Shown here: piece after piece, positions 27,366 to 36,219 of the stretch | Numbering within the stretch: position 1 is the stretch's first letter | Layout: each line of letters starts with the position of its first letter | Assembly (NCBI GenBank): GCA_902168245.1 | Contig: CABHPA010000141.1 | Span: 26,985-90,984, forward strand | DNA length: 64,000 bases | From: Candidatus Melainabacteria bacterium | GTDB lineage: Bacteria; Cyanobacteriota; Vampirovibrionia; Vampirovibrionales; Vampirovibrionaceae | Direction: 5' to 3' | Translations under genes and position numbers: made by a program | Notes under the pieces: generated by a model | Seen by the model: only the letters and a program-made list of their open reading frames with translations | Told to the model about the DNA's origin: nothing | Database searches by the model: none

Positions 27366-29115
27366 AAAAAAGACGCGACTTTTCCAGTTCCCGTTTGCGC
27401 AGTTCGGAGAGATCCTGGCGCATCAGCCCGCCCGCCAGTGCGAATACATTGCGATAGCCACGCTTTCTCAGCTCGCGGGCCAAGTGGGTGCTACGAATGC
27501 CCTTAGAGCAGTACAGCAGGTATTGGCGCTCGCGATCCAGCGGCGGGGGATAATCCAGCTCAAAGCGGCTGAATGGAATGTTCTGCACCGTCAGATCCGG
27601 CACCGGGACATGCTCGCGGGCCTCGTTCACATCAATCAGCGTAAATTGGGAAAGCCGGGGCGCGTCCTTGGGAGACTCCTTGCTAAATTCGGTAAATTCC
27701 AATTCCCAGTCGCTATCCGGTTCATCAACCGCTTCCCCGGAGGATTCCGAATGCCACAAGCGATCCCGCAACTGGCGTTCTTCCATTTGGCCGCCACAAA
27801 AGGCGCAATCCGGCCGAACAGGCCGGGTCAGCAGGCGATTCTGCCAACTGAGCAAATCCATAATCAGCAGGTGGTTTTCCAGCGGGGTGGGCAGGCCGAC
27901 AATCAGCTTCACGGCCTCCATGGCTTGCATGGCCCCCAATACGCCCGGCACCGCACCCAACACGCCGCTTTCGGCGCAATTCCCCAGCGGGGCGTCCAGC
28001 GGCACATCCGGCCACTGGCAACGCAGGCAGCCCCCAAAACCGGGGCGCACCATATGAATCTGCCCCTCGTACTGATAGATGCCCGCCTGAATCAGCGGCT
28101 TCCGCAAGGCAACCGCCGCATCATTCAGCAGGAAGCGGGCCGCAAAATTATCGGTGCAATCCAGCACCAGGTCATAAGGCTCCACCAGCGATTCAGCGGT
28201 TTCGCGGGTCAGTTTGCGCGCATGCACGTCTACCCGAATATGCGGGTTCAACGCCTGCAACCGGGCGGCGGCCCGTTCCGCCTTGTCCCGGCCCACGTCT
28301 TCCACGGTGTATAGGATTTGCCGGTGCAGATTGGTCGCCTCCAGCCGGTCGAACTCGCAAATGCCGATATGCCCCACGCCGGCGCCCGCCAGATACAGTA
28401 AGGCGGAACTGCCCAGGCCGCCAGCGCCCACCACCAGCACACGGGCCTGTTTCAGCCTGCGTTGCCCGTCCGGGCCGATTTGGGGCAGTACGGTCTGCCG
28501 CTGGTAATAATCCGCCTCTGCAATCAGGGGAGGCATTTTCGCGGACGCATTCCGGTCGTTATGGTTGCCAGTTCCCGGCAAGCTCAATATGGCCTTTGCC
28601 TCAACGGGCGGATTGACGAAAGGCAAATCAACCGCCGGAAGCGGCTTCGGCTCATGCCTATGGGCGCATTGCTGGCAATTGACCCAGACCGGCTCCTGAT
28701 CCTTGTAGTATTCCTTTTTCCAGATGGGCAGGCGGCTCTTGATGCGGTCGATAATAAACCGGGAAGCCTGAAAGGCCGCGTCCCGGTGGGCGGCGGTGAC
28801 GCCCACCCAAACCGCGCAATCGCCAATAATCAACCGCCCGGTGCGATGGACGCACAGGGCGTCGAAAATCCCGAACCGGGCCAGGGCTTCCTGAATAATG
28901 GCCTCGCCCTCTTTTTCGGCCAGCGTCTCGAACGCCTCATAATCCAGCCGTTCAACGGGCTTGCCATCGTTGTGGTTGCGCACCCACCCTTCAAACGTGA
29001 CCAACGCGCCAGCCTTCTGGTTTTCCAAGTCTTGTTTGAGCTTTTTAATGTCCAGCTTGCTTTCGGACAGCGAAAACCCGGACAGTGAAAATTCGTTTGC
29101 GGAAAAAGCCGACAT
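27352..29115 (-). CDS. moaE/moeB: MoaE-MoeB-rhodanese triple fusion
   Basis: 587 residues from the ATG at 29115, which has GGGAGG nine bases upstream inside the end of moaD. Residues ~15-130 are MoaE, the large molybdopterin synthase subunit (ALVTFEGWVRNHNDGK, then LPIWKKEYYKDQEPVWV with the catalytic Lys). Residues ~205-450 are a MoeB/ThiF adenylyltransferase (VLVVGAGGLGSSALLYLAGAG, then LVLDCTDNFAARFLLND, with zinc cysteines CLRC and CAFC). Residues ~490-575 are a rhodanese domain with active-site Cys in LLYCSKGIRSTHLA. The chain could adenylate MoaD's C-terminus, sulfurate it and use it for dithiolene formation. Confidence 0.94.
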   Translation of the reverse strand: MSAFSANEFSLSGFSLSESKLDIKKLKQDLENQKAGALVTFEGWVRNHNDGKPVERLDYEAFETLAEKEGEAIIQEALARFGIFDALCVHRTGRLIIGDCAVWVGVTAAHRDAAFQASRFIIDRIKSRLPIWKKEYYKDQEPVWVNCQQCAHRHEPKPLPAVDLPFVNPPVEAKAILSLPGTGNHNDRNASAKMPPLIAEADYYQRQTVLPQIGPDGQRRLKQARVLVVGAGGLGSSALLYLAGAGVGHIGICEFDRLEATNLHRQILYTVEDVGRDKAERAAARLQALNPHIRVDVHARKLTRETAESLVEPYDLVLDCTDNFAARFLLNDAAVALRKPLIQAGIYQYEGQIHMVRPGFGGCLRCQWPDVPLDAPLGNCAESGVLGAVPGVLGAMQAMEAVKLIVGLPTPLENHLLIMDLLSWQNRLLTRPVRPDCAFCGGQMEERQLRDRLWHSESSGEAVDEPDSDWELEFTEFSKESPKDAPRLSQFTLIDVNEAREHVPVPDLTVQNIPFSRFELDYPPPLDRERQYLLYCSKGIRSTHLARELRKRGYRNVFALAGGLMRQDLSELRKRELEKSRLFYVSH

Positions 29116-29120
29116 CGTCG

Positions 29121-29417
29121 CTAGCCTCCCGCCACCGGGGGGATAAACACCACCGAATCCCCGGCGCGCAAGGGATGCTCCCACTCGGCGAACGCGTCGT
29201 TAATGGCCACGTTCAGGCGCTCGGCGGGCAGGCTGAACCCGTACCGCAGCTTCAGCAGCTCGTACAGCTCGCGCGGGGTGGCGGCTTCGGTGGACAGGGT
29301 CTCAACGGAAAGGCCGCGCTCTTCGCGCAACAGGGCATAATACTGGATTTGCACGTCTTTTGGGGGAAGGGGCAGATTCGGCAAATGGGGGGGAAGGTTG
29401 GAAGATTGGCCGCTCAC
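29121..29417 (-). CDS. moaD: molybdopterin synthase sulfur-carrier subunit MoaD
   Basis: 98 residues, ubiquitin-like fold. The N-terminal third is VQIQYYALLREERGLSVETL. The C-terminus NDAFAEWEHPLRAGDSVVFI is followed by PPVAGG, and the terminal Gly-Gly is the site that becomes adenylated and then thiocarboxylated. It ends 5 bases before the start of the MoaE-MoeB-rhodanese gene, its activating and accepting partner. The extra N-terminal ~15 residues (proline-rich) are longer than in E. coli MoaD. Confidence 0.93.
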   Translation of the reverse strand: MSGQSSNLPPHLPNLPLPPKDVQIQYYALLREERGLSVETLSTEAATPRELYELLKLRYGFSLPAERLNVAINDAFAEWEHPLRAGDSVVFIPPVAGG

Positions 29418-29479
29418 GGTGGAATTCCTGCGTTAAATCGTACCTGCTGGCCCATTATCGCATAAGCCATTTCGACGTG

Positions 29480-30148
29480 TCACGGCAAAAGGAACCGCCG
29501 GGCTTCATCGGGCGTATTGGCCCCTTGCAACGCGGTTTGCCCGCCCCGTAACGCTTCTTCGGGGAAAATCACCGACAGGCGGCCTTTTTGCTCAAAATCG
29601 GCGAGCAAGGCTTGCAGCCCCATGCGACCCTCCCGAACGGCGGCATGAAACGCGGGAATACAAACCGGCTCATAAATGGCGCACAATGGCTCAAAGGCGG
29701 ATTGATCCGAGTCGGGCGCGGCGCTTTTAAAAACGGTCGCCCATTTTGCCGAATCCCGCCTGGAAAGCAGCGCACCCATCACCGCATCGTCCACCAGAGG
29801 CATATCACAGGCCAGCGCCAGCCAAGCCGTCTGTGGGCGCGTTTCCATGGCGCTCAGCAAGCCAGCCATCGGGCCTATATCGCCATAGGCATCCAAAATC
29901 AGCGGCATGCCTCGGAAGGTTTCCGCAAAGGCAGGCTTCCCAAGCTGCTCCGCCCGGCAGGAGAGAAACACCCGTTCACACACTGCGGACAATCGCTCAA
30001 ACGCCACCAGCCCCTGCGGGCGGCCATGATAATCCATCAACGCCTTTTCCTGGCCCATGCGGCTGCTACGGCCGCCCAGCAGAACCAGACCGCATATGGG
30101 GTGCGGCGCATCGGGCTTTACAATCCATGGTTCAGATGGATTGGGCAT
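29480..30148 (-). CDS. mobA: molybdenum cofactor guanylyltransferase MobA
   Basis: 222 residues. The nucleotidyltransferase signature GLVLLGGRSSRMGQEKALMD is followed by LSAMETRPQTAWLALACDMPLV. MobA adds GMP to Mo-molybdopterin to give the guanine dinucleotide form, needed by enzymes of the DMSO-reductase superfamily such as the divergent FdhF/YdeP-type gene starting 160 bases away. Xanthine dehydrogenase family enzymes do not need this form. No clear ribosome site precedes the ATG, so the start is less certain than the identity. Confidence 0.92.
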   Translation of the reverse strand: MPNPSEPWIVKPDAPHPICGLVLLGGRSSRMGQEKALMDYHGRPQGLVAFERLSAVCERVFLSCRAEQLGKPAFAETFRGMPLILDAYGDIGPMAGLLSAMETRPQTAWLALACDMPLVDDAVMGALLSRRDSAKWATVFKSAAPDSDQSAFEPLCAIYEPVCIPAFHAAVREGRMGLQALLADFEQKGRLSVIFPEEALRGGQTALQGANTPDEARRFLLP

Positions 30149-30308
30149 ATGGCGTGTACAACGTATTCAAAGACTTATTCGGAGGCTGCTTCCAGTTCCT
30201 TATCATATCCATTCCCCGCCGGTTTGCCATCCCGTTGTCATTTCCATCTTGAAAATGCAAGCCATCCGCATTGTGAAATGAACGCCGCTTCACTATACTG
30301 GGAGGGCT

Positions 30309-32489
30309 ATGCCTAAACCACGCGTTGATGCCGCAGGCGGTCTGGCCGCCATGATGTATGTCTTTAAAAAAGCCCATGAGGCGGGCGGCCTCTGGAAGCT
30401 TTACAGCAGGCTGCGCTCCAAAAACGCCTGCAAAACCTGCGCGGTGGGCATGGGTGGCCTGAAGGGCGGCATGGTGAACGAAACCGGGCATTTTCCGGAA
30501 GTCTGCAAAAAATCCGTGCAGGCCCAGGCCGGGGATATGGCCGGAGCCATTACCGAGGACTTCTTCGCCAAAACGCCCCTCCGGGTGTTGGAGCACTACA
30601 CGCCGGAGCAACTGGAAAAACTGGGCCGACTGACCTTCCCGCTGATTGCGGAACCCGGCGACACCCATTACCGGCGCACCTCCTGGGAGGAAGCCCTGGA
30701 TAAAACCGGCGCGGCCTTTAAAAACACCAGCCCCGAACGGACTTTTTTCTACGCTTCAGGCCGGGCCAGCAACGAGGCGGCGTTCCTGCTGCAACTGATC
30801 GGCAGGGCGTACGGCACGGCCAACATCCACAACTGCTCCTTTTACTGCCATCAGGCGTCCGGTGTGGCCCTGAACCAGATTTACGGCTCCGGCACCGCAT
30901 CCATTACCCTGGATGACCTAGGAAAAACCGACCTGGTGGTGATTGCGGGAGCCAACCCGGCCAGCAACCATCCCCGGCTGATTACCCAACTGATGCACTT
31001 GCGCCGCCGGGGCGGCAAGGTGATCATCATCAACCCGCTGAAAGAGCTGGGCCTGCTGCGGTTCCGAATCCCGTCAGACTGGCGCAGCATGCTGTTTGGC
31101 ACCCAGGTGTCGGATTTATACCTGCAACCCAAGGTGGGCAGCGATATTTCCCTGTTCAAGGCGCTGTTGAAAGGCGTGATTGAGCAAGGCGGGGTGGATC
31201 ATGCCTTTACCACCCATTACAGCGAAGGCTGGCCGCAAGTGAAGGCGGATATTGAAGCCGCCGACTGGCAAACCCTGCTGGATGACTGCGGGCTTTCCCG
31301 CGCGCAAATCGACGAAACGGCGACTCTTTTGGTAAAAGCCAATCGGGGCGTGTTCATGTGGGCCATGGGCCTTACCCACCACACGCACGGAGTGGATAAC
31401 ATCCTGGCGTTTGCCAACATCGCCCTGGCCAGGGGGTGGCTGGGCAAGCCGGGCAGCGGCCTGCTGCCGATTCGGGGCCATTCCAACGTGCAAGGGGTCG
31501 GCTCGGTAGGTGTGGCGCCCACGCTTAAGAAGGCATTGGCGAAAAAACTGGAGGAAATTTACGGCATTAAAGTCCCGGCCCAGGGCGGGCAGGACACCTA
31601 CGCCTCTATGGTAGCCGCGCATGAAGGCGATATTGACGCCGCGCTGCTGCTGGGCGGGAACCTGTACGGCAGCAACCCCGATAGCAACTGGACACGCGAG
31701 GCCATGCAGCGAATTCCGCTGACCACGTACGCCAGCACCAAGCTGAATGAAGGGCATTTCCACGGACGCGGGCAAACCAGCATTATATTGCCGGTGCTGG
31801 CCCGCGATGAAGAGCCGCAGCCCACCACGCAGGAATCCATGTTCAATTACGTGCGCATGTCCGAAGGCGGCAAACCCGCGGTTCAAGGTGAGATGCGCTC
31901 TGAAGTGGACATTATGGCCAGCGTGGCGGAGCGAATTTTGCCCGAAAACCGCTTCGACTGGTCTGAGTTCCGTTCCCACCGCAAGCTGCGCGAGTCCATT
32001 GCCAAGGTGGTGCCCGGCTTTGAGGAACTGGCCCAAATTGATGATACCGGCAAGGAATTCCAGATTCCGGGCCGCACGTTCCATGAATTCCCGTTCGCCA
32101 CGGAAGACGGCAAGGCCCATTTCCATGTGACCCCACTGCCGGAATTGAACCTTGCACCGGACGAGTTCCGGCTGATGACCCTGCGCTCGGAAGGGCAGTT
32201 CAACTCGGTGGTGTACGACGAGGAAGATTTATACCGGGGCAACGATCGGCGGGACGTGGTGATGATGTCCGCGCGGGATGCCGAAAGCCTGAAATTGAGC
32301 GAAGGCGACCGTGTGCGCGTGGAAACCGAAACAGGGGCCATGAACGTGTCTGTTTCCATTGTGGATCTTGCCCCCGGCAGTCTGGCCATGTACTACCCGG
32401 AAGCCAATGTGCTGATTCCCCGCAAGCTGGACCCGCGCTCCAAAACACCTGGCTTCAAGTGCGCGGCGGCCCGGATTCACGTTTCATAG
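30309..32489 (+). CDS. FdhF/YdeP family molybdopterin oxidoreductase
   Basis: 726 residues. DMSO-reductase-superfamily enzyme of the FdhF/YdeP (TIGR01701-like) type. Seen: an N-terminal cysteine cluster CKTC...C (residues ~35-60), YRRTSWEEALDKTGAAFKN, FYASGRASNEAAFLLQLIGRAYGTANIHNCSFYCH, DLVVIAGANPASNHPRLI, GLTHHTHGVDNILAFANIAL and a C-terminal molybdopterin dinucleotide-binding domain with LRSEGQFNSVVYD. GGGAGGG precedes the ATG. The residue at the usual formate-dehydrogenase Cys/Sec position lies in SFYCHQ; substrate cannot be inferred. No partner subunits (Fe-S, cytochrome) are next to it, which is usual for YdeP. Divergent from mobA. Confidence 0.9.
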   Translation: MPKPRVDAAGGLAAMMYVFKKAHEAGGLWKLYSRLRSKNACKTCAVGMGGLKGGMVNETGHFPEVCKKSVQAQAGDMAGAITEDFFAKTPLRVLEHYTPEQLEKLGRLTFPLIAEPGDTHYRRTSWEEALDKTGAAFKNTSPERTFFYASGRASNEAAFLLQLIGRAYGTANIHNCSFYCHQASGVALNQIYGSGTASITLDDLGKTDLVVIAGANPASNHPRLITQLMHLRRRGGKVIIINPLKELGLLRFRIPSDWRSMLFGTQVSDLYLQPKVGSDISLFKALLKGVIEQGGVDHAFTTHYSEGWPQVKADIEAADWQTLLDDCGLSRAQIDETATLLVKANRGVFMWAMGLTHHTHGVDNILAFANIALARGWLGKPGSGLLPIRGHSNVQGVGSVGVAPTLKKALAKKLEEIYGIKVPAQGGQDTYASMVAAHEGDIDAALLLGGNLYGSNPDSNWTREAMQRIPLTTYASTKLNEGHFHGRGQTSIILPVLARDEEPQPTTQESMFNYVRMSEGGKPAVQGEMRSEVDIMASVAERILPENRFDWSEFRSHRKLRESIAKVVPGFEELAQIDDTGKEFQIPGRTFHEFPFATEDGKAHFHVTPLPELNLAPDEFRLMTLRSEGQFNSVVYDEEDLYRGNDRRDVVMMSARDAESLKLSEGDRVRVETETGAMNVSVSIVDLAPGSLAMYYPEANVLIPRKLDPRSKTPGFKCAAARIHVS

Positions 32490-32499
32490 TCGATTGAAT

Positions 32500-32562
32500 C
32501 AAAATCAGGCCCGACATGTGGAAATCTTTTGTTACACGGTATCGAGCCTGACATCTTTTTTA
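32500..32562 (+). terminator. candidate terminator after the FdhF/YdeP-type gene
   Basis: A ten-base stem (TCAGGCCCGA against TCGAGCCTGA, one mismatch) with a long loop is followed by CATCTTTTTT. It lies just downstream of the stop codon at 32489. The large loop lowers confidence. A second structure (ACAAGGGCCA / TGGCCTTGT) lies at about 32608-32630 between this gene and the convergent HTH-like gene. Confidence 0.4.
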
Positions 32563-32704
32563 GCTAAATATTGAATTAGCGTTGCCTAAAATGGTTGCGG
32601 GCTAATGCGACAAGGGCCATTTTGTGGCCTTGTACTTTCCCAACCGTGAACTTCAATATACCTTGCCTGAAATAGAAACCAAACACATGAAAAAACAAAG
32701 CGGC

Positions 32705-33013
32705 TCAGCTTTTAGGGTTAACCGGCGGCCCGATGGCGTTTTCTTCCTGTAGAACCAGCAGCGCCTCCAACAACACAGCCGGGCCGAATTCATCGATGGC
32801 TTTCCATGCCTTGAGCCGTTCAATGGAGACAGCTGTATGTTCACACTTCCCTAAACGTTCCAGCATATCATCGGACAACACCCGACCGGCGCGTTTATAA
32901 GCGCGGTATTGGGCTGGGTCTATACCGGCTTCCAGAAGAATCCGGTGCTTTTTCAGTCCAGTTCGCTTTTCCATCTCTAAAAAAAGAGCTTCAAGCCTGT
33001 CAAACAGAGTCAT
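32705..33013 (-). CDS. small putative DNA-binding protein (HTH-like)
   Basis: 102 residues, all helical by composition. The region EKRTGLKKHRILLEAGIDPAQYRAYKRAGRVLSDDMLERL (split over two helices) looks like a Cro/CI-type helix-turn-helix: a helix, a short turn around GIDP, then a second helix. The family is not recognised and the C-terminal 40 residues match nothing I know. It is isolated, convergent with the FdhF/YdeP-type gene and divergent from the AT-rich small ORFs starting at 33222. It could be the regulator of that region. Confidence 0.55.
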   Translation of the reverse strand: MTLFDRLEALFLEMEKRTGLKKHRILLEAGIDPAQYRAYKRAGRVLSDDMLERLGKCEHTAVSIERLKAWKAIDEFGPAVLLEALLVLQEENAIGPPVNPKS

Positions 33014-33187
33014 TGTTTGTGAACAACCCTATATTATTTCCTTTTGCGACTGTAAATAGTTGAATCTTGAGACATTATGGCCTGCTAATACGCGAAAAAC
33101 GAGGTCAGTACTGGACAGGATAACGATATCCCCTTAGAATATAAGGACTATTTTTACCTGTTAACGCTGTCCTTTAAGAGGAACTTT

Positions 33188-33196
33188 TGCTATAAT
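33188..33196 (+). promoter_or_regulatory. extended -10 promoter element
   Basis: TGCTATAAT gives a perfect -10 hexamer (33191-33196) with the TGn extension. The -35 region is poor, as expected for an extended -10 promoter. Transcription would start near 33203, about 20 bases before the ATG at 33222. Confidence 0.45.
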
Positions 33197-33221
33197 CCAG
33201 TCGGTTGTAGATGACGGTAAA

Positions 33222-33509
33222 ATGGCTATCCGGAAAGCATTAAGCATCTTCCAACGGGCAAAACTCATATATAAAAGAACGACGTTTATAGACCTGAATA
33301 GGGGATTATACCAATTTATATTATCCACTATTTTCTTTCAAAAGAAACATTACCCGACTAGGTTATATAAAGTAAACACTTTTTACCTCCACCCCTTCTG
33401 TATCAGGGATTTTATAGACTTAGCCCGGCTTTCGCTTATTGTGTATACAGGGTACCCAATTAAAATATTTTTTGATTTATCAAAAATATCAATACTTTTC
33501 ATCTACTAA
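33222..33509 (+). CDS. AT-rich hypothetical ORF
   Basis: 95 residues rich in Ile, Phe, Tyr and Lys, with base composition far more AT-rich than its neighbours. It starts shortly after a good extended -10 promoter, but its ribosome site is weak and no domain is visible. It may be a recently acquired gene, a leader, or simply an untranslated 5' region for the gene at 33540. I list it because of the promoter and open frame only. Confidence 0.3.
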   Translation: MAIRKALSIFQRAKLIYKRTTFIDLNRGLYQFILSTIFFQKKHYPTRLYKVNTFYLHPFCIRDFIDLARLSLIVYTGYPIKIFFDLSKISILFIY

Positions 33510-33539
33510 AATTGTATTTTTCACCGCAAGAGAGCCTCC

Positions 33540-33860
33540 ATGACCCATTACAAAATTGGATACTATAAACCCACTTTTGAATTTACCCGTATTTCCGAAT
33601 TTATGGCCATTCTGGATGAAAGCGGCAATCCGGTCGGACTGACCGGCCCGGCCACCAGCCGCCAGGCCGCCTTGGACGCCCGATTGTTCGCCGCTTCGCC
33701 GGATCTGCTGTTTTCTCTCAAGACGCTCTGCATTTTGCTGGAACAACTTCAGGCAAACACGGGCAACCTGTCTCCAGCCTTGCTAAGCGAGTTAAAAATG
33801 GAAGACGCGCTGGAACGGGCGCAAAGCGTGATTCACCAGGTGGAAAACGGAAACCGCTAG
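33540..33860 (+). CDS. small protein resembling phage-associated hypotheticals
   Basis: 106 residues; GAGAG precedes the ATG. The central block QAALDARLFAASPDLLFSLK closely follows the widespread phage/prophage pattern NARLIAAAPELLEALK, with an ALERAQSVIHQVE helix at the C-terminus, as in those proteins. The N-terminal 40 residues look like a small beta-rich domain. Function is unknown even in phages. Its base composition is like the surrounding chromosome, unlike the ORF just upstream. Confidence 0.65.
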   Translation: MTHYKIGYYKPTFEFTRISEFMAILDESGNPVGLTGPATSRQAALDARLFAASPDLLFSLKTLCILLEQLQANTGNLSPALLSELKMEDALERAQSVIHQVENGNR

Positions 33861-33992
33861 CGCTTGGGGATGATCCTGCCGCAGGGATAGGCAACTCACC
33901 TCTACAGCCTGGCTTATTGTTTTTGGGCATTTGCAATCCCTGATTTTTACCTAAGATAGTGCTGATGGATTGGACGAAGGGGATTTTTCGAT

Positions 33993-35519
33993 ATGCCCAC
34001 ACGAGAAATGGAAACGGCGCTTCTGCCCCAGCAGGAATTCATGAGGCAATCGGTTGACGAGCGTTTAAGCCAAAACACGCCGGCCAATCCGGCAGAGATT
34101 GTATTGCCCCTGTTTCAGGACGTTTCGGCGAATGTACCGGCCTATCAGGATTTTTTGTCCCGCCATGGAATCGACCCGAAAACCGTTGAGACCTTCGAAG
34201 ATTTTCAGAAACTACCCCTGCTGACCAAGGAAAACTATCTCCGCCGTTACAATCTGCCGGAACTGTGCCGACACGGCCAACTGGACGCTTGCGATATGAT
34301 CGCCGTGTCTTCCGGCTCTACCGGCCAGCCCGCCTTCTGGCCCCGCCGCCAGCAGGATGAGTTGCTGATTGCCCGCCGCTTCGAGCAGGTGTTTCGGGAC
34401 AGCTTCAACGCGCAGAATCGCAGCACCCTGGCCGTGGTCTGCTTTGCGCTTGGAAACTGGGTGGGGGGCATGTATACCGCCCAATGCTGTCGTTATCTCC
34501 AGCTCAAGGGGTACCGCATCACCCTGGTGACGCCCGGCAACCAGAAGGATGAGATTTTCCGGATCATTGACGCCCTGGGGCCGTATTTTGAGCAAGTCGT
34601 GCTGCTGGGCTACCCGCCTTTCCTCAAGGATGTAGTGGATCGGGGATTGCAGCGCGGAATCGACTGGAGCAGCCTACATACCAGGCTGGTGATGGCCGGG
34701 GAGGTTTTCAGCGAAGAATGGCGCGCCTTAATGGCCGAGCGCATCGGCTCAAAGCACCCCTGCTTTGATTTCGCCTCGCTGTACGGCACGGCCGACGCGG
34801 GAGTGCTGGGCAATGAAACGCCGCTCAGCATCCACATCCGGCGCTTTCTGGCGGAGCATCCGGAGGCGGCCGGCCAGCTATTCGGGGAATCCCGCCTGCC
34901 CACCTTGCTGCAATACGATCCGAGCAGCCGCTTTTTTGAAACGCATGAAGGCACCCTGCTGTTTACGGGCGATAACGGCATCCCGCTCATTCGCTACCAT
35001 ATCGCGGATACCGGCGGAATCATCCAGTACGATGAAATGCTGGGCTTTTTACAAACGCACGGGTTTAACCCGCTGGCGAGTTTGCAAACGCCCTGGGCTA
35101 CCGAAAGCGGCTCCCAGGCCCGCAGTTACCCGCTGCCGTTTGTGTACGTGTTCGGGCGCTCCAATTTCACTATCTCCTTTTTCGGGGCCAATATATACCC
35201 CGAAAATATTTCCGTCGGGCTGGAGCAAGCGCCGGTCAAGGAGTGGGTTACCGGCAAGTTTGTAATGGAAAACCGGGAATCGACGGATCAGGATCGGGAA
35301 TTGTGCATCGCCGTGGAACTGGCGCCGGGCATCACCGCAACCGGGGCAATGCGCCAAGAGGCCACCAGTTCCATCCTCACGCAACTCAAACGGCTCAACA
35401 GCGAATTTACCCATTACGTCCCGACCGATCACCAGACGCCAAACATTGAATTGCTGCCTTTTGAAAACCCGGATTATTTCCCGCCAGGGGTCAAGCACCG
35501 CTACACACGGGGCCGCTAG
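33993..35519 (+). CDS. PaaK-like adenylate-forming enzyme (phenylacetate-CoA ligase family)
   Basis: 508 residues; AAGGGGA lies ten bases before the ATG. The ANL-superfamily P-loop is IAVSSGSTGQPAFWPR. It is followed by FASLYGTADAGVLGNETPLS at the A4/A5 region, GTLLFTGDNGIPLIRYHIADTG at A6-A8, and a short C-terminal domain with YVFGRSNFTISFFGANIYPENI. Enzymes of this type activate a carboxylic acid as an acyl-adenylate and often transfer it to CoA or a carrier. The substrate is unclear, and no carrier protein or degradation genes are adjacent, so a capsular or secondary-metabolite role is as possible as aromatic-acid activation. Confidence 0.85.
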   Translation: MPTREMETALLPQQEFMRQSVDERLSQNTPANPAEIVLPLFQDVSANVPAYQDFLSRHGIDPKTVETFEDFQKLPLLTKENYLRRYNLPELCRHGQLDACDMIAVSSGSTGQPAFWPRRQQDELLIARRFEQVFRDSFNAQNRSTLAVVCFALGNWVGGMYTAQCCRYLQLKGYRITLVTPGNQKDEIFRIIDALGPYFEQVVLLGYPPFLKDVVDRGLQRGIDWSSLHTRLVMAGEVFSEEWRALMAERIGSKHPCFDFASLYGTADAGVLGNETPLSIHIRRFLAEHPEAAGQLFGESRLPTLLQYDPSSRFFETHEGTLLFTGDNGIPLIRYHIADTGGIIQYDEMLGFLQTHGFNPLASLQTPWATESGSQARSYPLPFVYVFGRSNFTISFFGANIYPENISVGLEQAPVKEWVTGKFVMENRESTDQDRELCIAVELAPGITATGAMRQEATSSILTQLKRLNSEFTHYVPTDHQTPNIELLPFENPDYFPPGVKHRYTRGR

Positions 35520-35670
35520 GGCCAAATACAGGTAGGCAGCCCAGCCGGAATTCCCACGCGCATTTCCTGAACCCATTACCCGTCCGGTGAATAGGAAACA
35601 GCCCACAAAATGGGCTATACTGGCCTTGTTGTCCATTGCCCCTATCCCGAAAACCATCGAAAACCTCGCC

Positions 35671-36084
35671 ATGCTGAACGCTTTTTCCCTGATGGCCTAT
35701 TTCATAGTCGCCCTGACGCTGGTCAATATGCTGATTTTGCTGGTCCTTTCCCCCGATCGCAAAATCAAGGCCGGTTACGGGCTGATGATGGCAAGCTATT
35801 TGTGGTGGAGCCGGTTTCTGGGCGTATATCCCGCAATCAGCGGCTCCTTTTGGCTTTACACGCTGCCTGCCGTCTGGCTGATTTTACTCCTGCGGTTCGG
35901 TTTTCCCCACACACGCCGTTACGAGTTCCCTTCCCAAACCCCCGAGCCCCGATATACGCAAGAATACCTCAGAGGGCCATCCGCAAGACAGGAAGCCTTG
36001 ATTTTCTATTTCCTGCTGATGCTGATTGGCCTGATTATCCTACAGGTCATGCTGCTGTTATCCGGCTCGCTGCCAATGGGCTGA
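35671..36084 (+). CDS. small integral membrane protein
   Basis: About 137 residues with three or four membrane helices (NAFSLMAYFIVALTLVNMLI, then FWLYTLPAVWLILLLRFGF, and a C-terminal YFLLMLIGLIILQVMLLL) separated by a charged segment. I prefer the ATG at 35671: a candidate -10 (TATACT, 35616-35621) lies between it and the longer alternative start at 35587. No family is recognised. A second frame (35610-36095) is open over the same bases but lacks membrane character. Confidence 0.6.
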   Translation: MLNAFSLMAYFIVALTLVNMLILLVLSPDRKIKAGYGLMMASYLWWSRFLGVYPAISGSFWLYTLPAVWLILLLRFGFPHTRRYEFPSQTPEPRYTQEYLRGPSARQEALIFYFLLMLIGLIILQVMLLLSGSLPMG

Positions 36085-36219
36085 AGGTGACGTAAAACGT
36101 CTGGCCATCCCTATCCCCCCTTCTTGCGCATCCCACCCACCTTCAGGTCATACACGCCAAAACTCTGCTACACTAATATTCGAGGCGGACGGTATCATCG
36201 ACGAATCGAAAGGGGAACC

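Noticed and set aside
35610..36095. Second plus-strand frame over the small membrane protein
   Set aside because: It has no hydrophobic helices or recognised motif, whereas the alternative frame has clear membrane segments.
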